Assembly (NCBI RefSeq): GCF_905171765.1
Contig: NC_053391.1
Span: forward strand, 265,154,460 to 265,218,459
DNA from: Bufo bufo
Lineage: Eukaryota > Chordata > Amphibia > Anura > Bufonidae
Length of the DNA: 64,000 nt
Direction: 5' to 3'
Part shown: positions 55,231 through 64,000 of the stretch, piece by piece
How positions within the stretch are numbered: position 1 is the stretch's first letter
How the letters are laid out: the number at the start of each line of letters is the position of its first letter
Notes under the pieces: generated by a model
The model's input: only the letters and a program-made list of their open reading frames with translations
Database searches by the model: none
What the model was told of the DNA's origin: nothing
Translations under genes and position numbers: made by a program

Positions 55231-55974
55231 CGGGTTAGAGAGAGACGACAGGAACGACTGTTCTCTTCCCAGATGGTGGTCCAGCCAGAGGCCTATCCCA
55301 GAGACAACGCTGAGGTCTCCACCGAGGAACCCATGCAGGTTGGCATGACCCGAGGGAATCTTCGCCGCAGACGTGGAGAGTGCTTTTACTGTGGAGATCC
55401 TGACCATTGGATCAACCAGTGTCCTAAGAAGGTCCTATCTGTCAAGTCTCCTAAGGCAAGGCAACCTAAAGACCAGGTACACCCTGATTTTTCTAAATGT
55501 AAGCTTTTGGTACCTATTACGATTTCTCTGGGGGTAGATAAATGGCCGGGTAAGGCCTTTATTGATTCTGGCTCAGCGGCCAGCTTTATTGACTCTGAGT
55601 ACGCTGTAAGATTGAGTATTCCTATGTTTGCGTTACCAACTCCTATCCATGTCATGGCTATTGATGCTACGCCTCTTATTGGTGGTACGGTGAGCTCATG
55701 TACCTCAGAGATTTCTCTAACCGTGGGTGTGTGCCACTCAGAGAGATGTTCCCTTTTAGTCCTGGAGAACCTACCGGTTGAGGTGGTACTAGGGTTGCCT
55801 TGGCTCCGACTACATAACCCCACTATAGATTGGTCCAAGGGGGAGTTGGTGAGATGGGGGCCTAAGTGTGACTCGTGCTTGTCCGTGGTACAGGCTGGGG
55901 TCTCAGTAAAGTCTGATACTTTACCCACTGTTGTTAGGGAATATTCTGATGTATTCTCATCGCCAACCCCGTAG
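55231..55974 (+). pseudogene. Gypsy 2 nucleocapsid and retropepsin-like protease
   Basis: A zinc knuckle CFYCGDPDHWINQC (CX2CX4HX4C; about 55381-55422) is complete. The protease follows with AFIDSGSAASFIDSEYAVRL (active D in FIDSGS) and VVLGLPWLRLHNPTIDWSKG. The frame ends with a stop at 55972 after EYSDVFSSPTP, where the family continues into the reverse transcriptase. The sequence resumes in another frame at about 55979. Confidence 0.9.
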
Positions 55975-56239
55975 GTTCTACCCCCCCATAGACCTTATGA
56001 TTGTACTATAGAGCTAGTAGAGGGGGCCAAGTTTCGGCCAAGGGGCGAATTTATAATCTTTCTAAGCCCGAACGCAAGGCCATGGAAGATTATATTAAGG
56101 AGAGCCTTGGTAAAGGGCATATTAGACCTTCTGTCTCTCCTATGGGGGCGGGGTTTTTCTTCGTTAAGAAAAAAGATGGTGGTCTTAGGCCATGTATCGA
56201 TTACCGGAGATTAAATAAAATCACTGTCCAGAATAGATA

Positions 56240-57821
56240 CAAACCGGATTCCAAAAAAGTTGGGGCACTAAACAAATTGTGAATAAAAACTGAATGCAAT
56301 GATGTGGAGATGGCAAATGTCAATATTTTATTTGTAATAGAACGTAGATGACAGATCAAACTTTTAATCCGAGTAAATGTATCATTTTAAAGGAAAAATA
56401 CGTTGATTCCAATTTTCACGGTGTCAACAAATCCCCAAAAAGTTGGGACAGTAGCAATAAGAGGCTGGAAAAAGTAAATTTGAGCATAACGAAGAGCTGG
56501 AAGACCAATTAACACTAATTAGGTCAATTGGCAACATGATTGGGTATAAAAAGAGCTTCTCAGAGTGGCAGTGTCTCTCAGAAGCCAAGATGGGTAGAGG
56601 ATCACCAATTCCTACAATGTTGCGCAGAAAGATAGTGGAGCAATATCAGAAAGGTGTTACCCTCGCGAAAAATTGCAAAGACTTTGCATCTATCATCATC
56701 AACTGTGCATAACATCATCCGAAGATTCAGAGAATCTGGAACAATCTCTGTGCGTAAGGGTCAAGGCCGTAAAACCATACTGGATGCCCGTGATCTCCGG
56801 GCCCTTAAACGACACTGCACCACAATCAGGAATGCTGCTGTAGAGGAAATCACAGAATGGTCTCAGGAATACTTCCATAAACCTTTGTCAGAGAACACAA
56901 TCCACCGTGCCATCCGCCGTTGACAGCTGAAACTCTACAGTGCAAAGAAGAAGCCATTTCTAAGCAAGATCCACAAGCTCAGGCGTTTTCACTGGGCCAG
57001 GGATCATTTAAAATGGAGTGTGGCAAAATGGAAGACTGTTCTGTGGTCAGACGAGTCACGATTCGAAGTTCTTTTTGGAAATCTGGGACGCCATGTCATC
57101 CGGACCAAAGAGGACAAGGACAACCCAAGTTGTTATCAACGCTCAGTTCTGAAGCCTGCATCTCTGATGGTATGGGGTTGCATGAGTGCGTGTGGCATGG
57201 GCAGCTTGCATGTCTGGAAAGGCACCATCAATGCAGAAAAATATATACAACATATGCTCCCATCCAGACGTCATCTCTTTCAGGGAAGACCCTGCATTTT
57301 TCAACAAGATAATGCCAGACCACATTCTGCATCAATCACAACATCATGGCTGCGTAGGAGAAGGATCCGGGTACTGAAATGGCCAGTCTGCAGTCCAGAT
57401 CTTTCACCTGTAGAGAACATTTGGCGCATCATAAAGAGGAAGGTGCAACAAAGAAGGCCCAAGACGATTGAACAGTTAGAGGCCTGTATTAGACAAGAAT
57501 GGGAGAGCATTCCTATTTCTAAACTTGAGAAACTGGTCTCCTCGGTCCCCAGACGTCTGTTGAGTGTTGTAAGAAGAAGGGGAGATGCCACACAGTGGTG
57601 AAAATGGCCTTGTCCCACCTTTTTTGGGATTTGTTGACACCATGAAATTCTGATTCAAAATATTTTTCCCTTAAAATGGTACATTTTCTCAGTTTAAACT
57701 TTTGTTCCGTGATTTATGTTCTATTCTGAATAAAATATTAGAAGTTGGCACCTCCACATCATTGCATTCAGTTTTTATTCACGATTTGTATAGTGTGCCA
57801 ACTTTTTTGGAATCCGGTTTG
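56240..57821 (+). mobile_element. Tc1-like transposon with CAAACCGGATTCCAAAAAAG ends
   Basis: The element is 1582 bp, bounded by CAAACCGGATTCCAAAAAAG (56240) and CTTTTTTGGAATCCGGTTTG-type sequence (to 57821), with TA at 56238-56239 and 57822-57823. The inverted repeats extend inward (GAATAAAAACTGAATGCAATG pairing with its complement near 57760). Its transposase runs on the plus strand, the same direction as the host Gypsy. Confidence 0.93.
56590..57601 (+). pseudogene. Tc1-like transposase with one frameshift and one stop
   Basis: The start MGRGSPIPTMLRRKIVEQYQ (56590) shifts near 56650 into the frame with KIAKTLHLSSSTVHNIIRRF (helix-turn-helix) and VRKGQGRKTI. A TGA at 56921-56923 lies inside HRAIRR..LKLYSAKKKP. 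Downstream, the catalytic motifs LWSDESRF, QQDNARPH and SPVENIWR are all intact, followed by LEKLVSSVPRRLLSVVRRRG. Only these two lesions are obvious. Confidence 0.9.
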
Positions 57822-58313
57822 TACTCCCTCCCATTGATTCCGGATTTATTTAACCAGGTTCTAGGGGCAACCTGGTTTTCCAAGATTGACCTGAAAGGGG
57901 CATACAATCTAATCCGAATCAAGGAGGGAGACGAATGGAAGACGGCGTTCAATACTCCGGCAGGACACTTTGAATATCAGGTGATGCCTTTTGGACTCAG
58001 CAATGCCCCAGCTGTGTTCCAAAAATTTATGAATGACATTCTTAGGGAGTTCTTAGGTAAATTTGTTATTGTTTATCTTGACGACATTTTGATATTCTCT
58101 CCTGACTTCGAATCCCATGTGTCTCATGTTAAACAAGTATTAGAGGTGTTGAGGGATAATCAGCTATCCGCTAAGCAAGAGAAATGTGTCTTTGGTGTAA
58201 AGGAGATTCTGTTTCTAGGGCATATTCTGACTCCTCCCGCCTTCAAGATGGATCCTGGTAAGGTACTAGCAATTAAGGAATGGGTAAGACCTTCATCCTT
58301 AAAGGCCTTATAA

Positions 58314-59064
58314 CGGTTCTTAGGTTTCGCCAATTACTATCGTAAATGTATTATGAATTTTTCTGTAATTGCTAAACCGTTGACCGACTTTACTAAGAAA
58401 GGGGCGGATTTGGAGAATTGGTCTACTGAGGCCATTTCTTCATTTGAAAAATTAAGAGGCATTCAGTAGCGCTCCCATTCTGATCCAGCCTGATCAGGAG
58501 AGACCTTTTATTGTGGAAGTGGATGCGTCCGAGGACGGCGCAGGAGCAGTCCTTTCACAAGGTCCTGCTAGCCTCACTAACCTGAGACCGTGTGCCTTCT
58601 TCTCCAGGAAATTCTCTCCCACGGAGAGAAACTACGACAATGGGAATAGGGAGCTGCTGGCCATTAAATGGGCATTTGAGGAGTGGAGGCATTTTCTGGA
58701 GGGGGCAAGGCATTGTGTAACTGTTGTCACTGACCATAAAAACCTTGTTTTTAAAAACCTCATGTTTCTCGAGTCTGCTAAGAGGTTGAATCCCCGTCAA
58801 GCCAGATGGGCTCTGTTTTTTACTCGTTTTGATTTTTCCATTACGTTCAGGCCGGGAAGTAAAAATGTGAAGGCGGACGCATTATCGCGGAGCTTCCATG
58901 CTTTTCAACCTAATGAGGTACCGCCTGAATCCATCCTACCAGCAAAAATATTCATAGCAGCTCTAACCCAGGATATCTCGGCTCGCATTAGGTCTGAACA
59001 ACATCTGGCACCGGTATCCACCCCAACAGATAAGTTGTTTGTTCCCTTACAATTTCGTCTCTAG
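58314..59064 (+). pseudogene. Gypsy 2 thumb/RNase H region
   Basis: After the stop, RFLGFANYYRKCIMNFSVIA and KPLTDFTKKGADLENW continue in frame, then shift near 58450. The 58513-59064 frame gives RNase [64 protein letters not shown] and [13 protein letters not shown] short duplication ([12 protein letters not shown]) appears where the family has NLAYLES. The frame ends at 59064 just before the integrase. Confidence 0.88.
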
Positions 59065-59730
59065 CTGTTGGGTGAGTGTCACGATTCTGCCTTTTGCGGA
59101 CATCCGGGTGTTGAGGGCACGAAGGATCAGGTTTGTAGATCTTATTGGTGGCCCACTCTAACTAGGGATGTCAAGTCCTACGTGTCAGCCTGTGAGGTTT
59201 GTGCCAGGTCCAAGACACCTAGGACTCGCCCTGCTGGTAACCTACGACCCTTACCCATTCCCAGTAGACCCTGGTCCCATATCTCGATGGACTTTATAAC
59301 TGACCTACCGCCTGCGGAGGGTAAGACTGTGGATTGGGTAGTGGTCGATAGGTTTAGCAAGATGGTCCATTTCATTCCCCTGTCTAAACTCCCGAATGCC
59401 AAAACCCTGGCATCTATTTTTGTGAAAGAAATTGTTCGATTGCATGGTATCTTGGAAAATATTGTTTCTGACAGGGGTGTGCAGTTTGTGTCCAAATTCT
59501 GGAGGGCCTTCTGTCAAAAATTTCTAATTAAATTGTCTTTTTCCTCCGCTTACCACCCTGAGTGTAATGGGCAGACTGAACGCCTAAATCAGTCTGTGGA
59601 ACAATTCTTGAGGTTGTATGTTGCTGATGACCAGCAATTATGGGTTAAATTTCTTCCTTTGGCTGAATTTGCTTTGAATAACCGTGTCAATTCTTCTGCT
59701 GGGGTTTCACCTTTCTTTTGTAACCATGGT
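59065..59730 (+). pseudogene. Gypsy 2 integrase, 3' truncated by fusion
   Basis: The frame has the HHCC zinc-binding region (CHDSAFCGHPGVEGTKD ... SACEVCARSK). The catalytic core follows, with D in [10 protein letters not shown] in IVSDRGVQFVSKFW and E in NGQTERLNQS. It continues to FALNNRVNSSAGVSPFFCNH and then enters Tc1 transposase sequence ([10 protein letters not shown]) and stops at 59769. The chromodomain expected downstream is missing. Confidence 0.9.
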
Positions 59731-60381
59731 TACCGTGCAGGACGTTTGGCATTTGCCAGAGAACACTAAGATTGGCAAATTCGCCACTGGCGCCCTGTGC
59801 TCTTCACAGATGAAAGCAGGTTCACACTGAGCACATGTGACAGACGTGACAGAGTCTGGAGACGCCGTGGAGAATGTTCTGCTGCCTGCAACATCCTCCA
59901 GCATGACCGGTTTGGCATTGGGTCAGTAATGGTGTGGGGTGGCATTTCTTTGGAGGGCCGTACAGCCCTCCATGTGCTCGCCAGAGGTAGCCTGACTGCC
60001 ATTAGGTACCGAGATGAGATCCTCAGACCCCTTGTGAGACCATATGCTGGTGCAGTTGGCCCTGGGTTCCTCCTAATGCAAGACAATGCTAGACCTCATG
60101 TGGCTGGAGTGTGTCAGAAGTTCCTGCAAGACGAAGGCATTGATGCTATGGACCGGCCCGCCCGTTCCCCAGACCTGAATCCAATTGAGCACATCTGGGA
60201 CATCATGTCTCGCTCTATCCACCAACGTCACGTTGCACCACAGACTGTCCAGGAGTTGGCAGATGCTTTAGTCCAGGTCTGGGAGGAGATCCCTCAGGAG
60301 ACCGTCCGCCACCTCATTAGGAGCATGCACAGGCGTTGTAGGGAGGTCATACAGGCACGTGGAGGTCACACACACTACTGA
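59731..60381 (+). pseudogene. Tc1-like transposase, N-terminally truncated
   Basis: A stop (TAA, 59767-59769) follows [10 protein letters not shown]. The same frame then continues with [20 protein letters not shown], the GSVMVWGGISLEGRTALHVL segment deleted from the 28136 copy, [31 protein letters not shown] and the natural C terminus EVIQARGGHTHY. All three catalytic acids are present, but the DNA-binding domain is gone. Confidence 0.9.
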
Positions 60382-60640
60382 GCCTCATTTTGACTTGTTT
60401 TAAGGACATTACATCAAAGTTGGATCAGCCTGTAGTGTGTTTTTCCACTTTAATTTTGAGTTTGACTCCAAATCCAGACCTCCATGGGTTGAAAAATGTG
60501 ATTTCCATTTTTTTATTTTTGTGTGATTTTGTTGTCAGCACATTCAACTATATATAGAACAAAGTATTTCATAAGAATATTTAATTAATTCAGATCTAGG
60601 ATGTGTTATTTTTGTGTTCCCTTTATTTTTTTGAGCAGTG
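59731..60640 (+). mobile_element. 5'-truncated Tc1-like element, sister of 28055-29476
   Basis: The right terminus CTTTATTTTTTTGAGCAGTG (to 60640) equals that of the element at 28055-29476, in opposite orientation. The left part, including the left terminal repeat and the first helix-turn-helix, is absent. Homology begins at about 59732 in the Gypsy integrase, with a 2-3-bp overlap and no terminal repeat, so a deletion or recombination made this junction. Confidence 0.88.
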
Positions 60641-60646
60641 TATATA

Positions 60647-61110
60647 GGGTCCATTCACACGTCAGTATTTTTAACTTTCCAGATAAACGTTCCTTTTTTT
60701 TGCGGATCCGTTATTCAGTACAACCTTCCGTTTTTTTACTAAAATGCTTCCGAATCCGTTCCGTGTTTCCGTTATTCAGGTTTTTTTTTTCCATCCATTT
60801 TCCTGTCAACGGATCCGCAAAATCAGATGACATTCGGATGGTTTTTGTGCATGTCATCCTCATTTATGCGGATCCATTGACTTGAATGGACAACGGACCC
60901 AAAAATGGACAGAAAGTAGGACAAGCTTAATTTTTTTTCAGGATCCGCATACTCGAAAATAGGAAAACGGAACGGATTATGTGATTCGGACAGCACTATG
61001 ATTGGTGTCCGCATTTTTGCAGAGGCAATTGAAATTAATGGATTCGAAAAAACCTTCTGATTTAAATTGGAACGGAAACGGAGTGTTATAACGGACGTGT
61101 GAATGGACCC
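60647..61110. mobile_element. MITE with GGGTCCATTCACACGTC ends, ATA duplication
   Basis: Ends GGGTCCATTCACACGTC and GACGTGTGAATGGACCC are inverted, with ATA on both sides (60644-60646, 61111-61113). The interior has GCGGATCCGTT and complementary blocks but no coding sequence. It is inserted immediately next to the Tc1 end at 60640. Confidence 0.85.
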
Positions 61111-61239
61111 ATACTCTATGATCACAATATAGTGAATAATATTTTTAAATACCGGTAATGATATACAAACACTTAAGAGATTGTATATATGTATAATAAA
61201 TATTGAACGTTATATACGAGGAAAGTCTTGTGTGGGTAT

Positions 61240-61511
61240 ACAAATATACTTCCATATGAGGTGTGCACAACTAACTTACATTTTATATTTATTCTATGCC
61301 CTGATATGTGCCCCCTCACAGTAGTTATGCCCAGATATGTGCCCCCTCACAGTAGTTATGCCAGATATGTGCCCTCTTCACAGTAGTAATGCTCACACGT
61401 GCCCCCTCACAGCGTTTGCATTTTTTTCTGGCAAAGCTACCTGGTTCCGGCCCGCGAAATTTATATCAAGTCTAGTGCGGCCCTCAGACGAAAAATGGTT
61501 GGGCACCACTG
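61240..61511. mobile_element. Possible hAT fragment ending GGGCACCACTG
   Basis: The terminus ATGGTTGGGCACCACTG (to 61511) is the complement of a CAGTGGTGCCCAACCAT end, common for hAT elements in vertebrates. A 30-bp GTGCCCCCTCACAGTAGTTA repeat precedes it (61309-61410). No opposite terminus or duplication was found, so it is a tentative fragment. Confidence 0.45.
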
Positions 61512-61517
61512 CACTGT

Positions 61518-62345
61518 AATAATAGATGCAAGCATAACATATGGACTAATACCTCACTCTATTGATAAAATCTGAGACACTTTGTCAATACATTTTGATC
61601 AAAACACATCTAAGCCCACCTACCAAGCGACAAGGTGGTCCCAGTTCAGGCGGGTCTTACGCTAAACATGCCTATGCAGTTATGCATTTATGTTCAGGAG
61701 CGTAGACCCCACACATATAGTGTGTTGCTCCTAGTTACCTCCATGTGCAGCAGCAACCGGTGGGAGGAGGAGCACACACAACTATATGTACCACCTTAAT
61801 CAAGGTCGCCTATTAGATTGGTGGGGCAAAAGTGCACATGAATACTACTCCCAAGATAGGAGCGTATTCACAAATGAAGGTGCCACTCTTTCAAGACAAG
61901 TTAAACAAATCACAGAAAAAAATATATAAAACATCTTGCACAATATGATAATGAATGTTGCGCATGTACATGGCTACATTTATAGAGTCACAGAAAATAA
62001 TGCACTATATTTATAGATGCAAGCATAACATATGGACTAAGCCCTCACTCTATTGATAAAATCTGAGACAGTTGGTCAATAAATTTTGATCATAACTCCT
62101 CTATGGAGGTAACTAGGAGCAACACACTATATGTGTGGGGTCTGCGCTCCTGAACATAAATGCATAACGGCATAGGCAGGTTTAGCGTAGGACCCGACTG
62201 AACTGAGACCACTTTGTCACTTGTTAGGTGAGCTTAGATGTGTTTTGATCAAAATGTATTAACCAAGTGTCTCAGATTTTATCAATATAGTGAGGGCTTA
62301 GTCCATATGTTATGCTTGCATCTATTATTATAGTGCATTATTTTC
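61518..62345. repeat. Inverted and direct repeat cluster
   Basis: GATGCAAGCATAACATATGG occurs at about 61525 and 62010 in direct orientation and at about 62310 inverted. The longer arms (CACACATATAGTGTGTTGC at 61710; the same block inverted near 62125) form a hairpin of about 230-bp arms with a 350-bp spacer. It resembles a retroelement inserted with a partial inverted copy. No protein is encoded. Confidence 0.7.
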
Positions 62346-63925
62346 TGTGACTGTATAAATGTAGCCATGTACATCCGCAACATTCATTATCATATCGTGC
62401 AGGATGTTTTATTATTATTTTTTTCCGTGATTTGCTTTGCTTGTTAAAGTTCCCTAGGGGAACTATTAAAAAGTTTTAATAAAAGAAAAAAGAAAAGTTT
62501 TTTTTAAATATAAAAGAAATATAAAAATTCACAAAATAAAAAATACATAAACAATAAAAAAAAATTAACATCATGGGCATCGCCACTTGCAAAAACGCTG
62601 GTACTATTAAAAGATGTAAATATTTATCCCTTATGGAAAAAGGCTAAATGGAAAAAAAGTCCAAATGGCCACAAAAAAAATGAGTATAAAGTAATCAAAG
62701 ATTCAAACAAACCCCAAAATAGTATCATTGAAAAGTACAGATCGCCCCACAAAAAAATTGCCCTCACACAGTTCAATACACATAACTACAACAAAAGTTA
62801 GAGGGGTCAGAATATGGCAATGCAAAACAAGAAGTTTATATTTTTTCATTATTAAAATGCAAGAAAAGCATACATATGTGGTATCATTGTAATCATACTG
62901 ACCTGGAGCAAGAAAGTGACAGGTCCATTTTTCCACATAGGAATCTTTAATTTTTTTTTATTCCACCCCATTGGTAAGTACAACTTGTCCAGCAAAATTA
63001 AAAAGTTATGGCTTTGGGAAGGCTGGAAGTAAAAAACTTAAAATTGCCTGGTCCTGAAAGGGTAATTAACTGTAGTATAACTATGCTTTAAAAATGCGTA
63101 CTGACAACAATGGCTGCTTGACACACTTGACTAAGTCTGACTCTTATCTCTAATATCAATCAGTTTATTGTTAACTAATTAAACTATTCTCTTCTCACTA
63201 TTAAACACTCTCTCTTTATTCTATGTTTTACTGCATCTCTGCTTGACATCTTATATGTGTATCCCCAGAAAGCAGCAGCATTTCCAGGTTGGGATGTTTT
63301 ATATTTTCTATGACTGACACATCCATAGTGACTCATAGTTGGCTGTATTCGAGTGAAGGCATTATGGGATAGATCACTGGGTGTCACGACCTATCGATTG
63401 TTATATGAAGGTCACAGCGGGTGGTTACGCACTCTGTTTCTGAAGGGATCGCTCCATGACCTAATGGTGAGGATAGATTCTGGTCCGGGTTTTCCTGCTT
63501 AGGTTTGCGATCCTTCTGATTTATAGAATTGCAGCCGCCATTTTAAATATTCATGTGGGACTAACCCCAAAAGTTTCAGATGCACTGAAATCCGAAGCTT
63601 CTGGGAAGTTCATAACAATTCCATATTATGGTAAATCAATCCACTCATCTCTATTTGCGACTCATGAAGAGTTCTTTTAGAGTAGATGATTTAGCAGCTT
63701 CCTCTATATGCTGACAGCGGATTAGCCTTTAATGCAATAGTCAATGTAATTTTTAAAATCCCTCTTTGTGAATGATTTTTAAAGTGGAACTTTTCGTAAC
63801 TAGACCCCATACAATCAATTCCCCTTAAATATTACTTTCTGAAAAACAGGTGAATACAGGTGAGAAAAAAAACTGTGGTCTTTATGTGTAGTGTTCCTAA
63901 CACGCTGTATATTTGTTTGGTTTAG
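62346..63925 (+). other. Quiet intron end up to the second exon
   Basis: An A/T-rich stretch (62440-62600) leads into a fragment near 62700-63066 ending CTGGTCCTGAAAGGGTAATTAA. This resembles the end of a TTAA-type MITE, but no partner end was found. From 63070 to 63890 no repeat or gene was recognised. TCCTAAC at 63895-63901 is a likely branch site, and TTTGGTTTAG ends the intron. Confidence 0.5.
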
Positions 63926-63996
63926 GTACTCAGTCAGCTGGAAGCATGTGGCATTGTGGAAACCATTCATATAAGTGCAGCAGGCTTCCCAATCAG
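63926..63996 (+). CDS. MYO19: Myosin motor-domain exon, MYO19-like
   Basis: Read from the acceptor at 63925 in phase 0, the 71-bp exon gives VLSQLEACGIVETIHISAAG followed by FPIR. It ends two bases into the next codon (AG) at a GTAA donor. The QL.ACG..ETI.IS..GFP.R pattern is the conserved segment after [11 protein letters not shown] in all myosin motors. The HISAAGFPIR wording points to class XIX (MYO19), which moves mitochondria on actin. Continuity with the exon at 6551-6658 supports the assignment. The class call is from memory of the family and not from a search. Confidence 0.87.
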
Positions 63997-64000
63997 GTAA

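Larger units (their letters stand above)
55975..58313 (+). pseudogene. Gypsy 2 reverse transcriptase, split by a Tc1 element
   Basis: The first part (to 56239) has [40 protein letters not shown] and [19 protein letters not shown]. The Tc1 element (56240-57821) breaks it at TA. The second part resumes in frame at 57822 with [55 protein letters not shown] and the intact box VIVYLDDILIF. A TAA at 58311-58313 replaces the expected Gln before RFLGFANYYRK. Apart from that stop, the enzyme core is complete. Confidence 0.9.
53915..59730 (+). mobile_element. Ty3/Gypsy retrotransposon 2 (chromovirus-like), 3' truncated
   Basis: The order is LTR, gag with zinc knuckle, protease, reverse transcriptase (split by a Tc1 element), RNase H and integrase. 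It ends inside the integrase at 59730, fused to a Tc1 fragment. It is better preserved than Gypsy 1: the YLDD box and the integrase catalytic set are intact, though stops and indels remain. Confidence 0.92.
6659..63925 (+). other. Giant myosin intron, 57,267 bp, phase 0
   Basis: The donor GTAAAT at 6659 and acceptor TTTGGTTTAG ending at 63925 join two myosin exons with codon phase preserved. A branch-point-like TCCTAAC at 63895-63901 places its A about 25 nt before the acceptor AG. All transposons listed between these positions are intronic. Confidence 0.82.

Noticed and set aside
1..64000. tRNA, rRNA, operon or defence-system genes
   Set aside because: No tRNA- or rRNA-like segment was seen by eye, and all long frames are explained by transposons, satellites or the two myosin exons. 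A tRNA scan would be decisive and could not be run.

Overview
The window reads as nuclear DNA of a vertebrate with a large, repeat-swollen genome, most likely an anuran amphibian. Reasons: Tc1-like elements with TA duplications, piggyBac-type TTAA elements, Kolobok/T2-like TTAAAGGGG ends, Penelope-like elements with hammerhead motifs, chromovirus-like (Sushi-ichi-like) Ty3/Gypsy elements, CR1-like and L2/Rex-like LINE ends, and hAT and 3-bp-TSD MITEs. No bacterial genes, operons, CRISPR arrays or RNA genes were recognised.

Only two pieces look like host coding sequence, both on the + strand: exons at 6551-6658 and 63926-63996. They join in phase 0 and together encode a stretch of a myosin motor domain ([12 protein letters not shown], then ACGIVETIHISAAGFPIR), best matching unconventional myosin XIX (MYO19). 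Almost the whole window is therefore one intron of about 57.3 kb (6659-63925), and nearly every long reading frame in it is a decayed transposon or a translated minisatellite.

Layout: 1-6160, palindromic GGCC-ended MITEs, one carrying a Tc1 element that itself carries a hAT element. 7379-8631, a 1.14 kb palindrome inside a 15-bp target duplication. 9295-13067, a broken Gypsy element. 13070-15137, MITE and pseudo-LTR-like repeats. 15138-24907, Penelope-like element 1, split by a 5.4 kb piggyBac-like satellite carrier, a MITE and a Tc1 element. 25441-27817, Penelope-like element 2. 27818-36417, a piggyBac composite with a Tc1 element and a broken transposase. 36418-39120, Penelope 3' sequence with a well-formed hammerhead ribozyme. 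40254-43617, a T2-like element holding two minisatellites. 44342-48637, a four-level nest (TA element > hAT > L2-like LINE > CR1-like LINE). 48640-49900, a minus-strand Penelope leader. 50326-53914, a minus-strand LTR-element remnant with a hAT MITE. 53915-59730, a second Gypsy element with a Tc1 insertion, fused to a 5'-truncated Tc1. 60647-63925, MITEs, inverted repeats and quiet intron sequence up to the acceptor.

Nothing here forms a pathway. The informative signals are the nesting order, which gives relative ages, the precise target duplications, the ribozyme, and internal sequence modules (minisatellites and CpG-rich palindromes) shared by transposons with unrelated ends.
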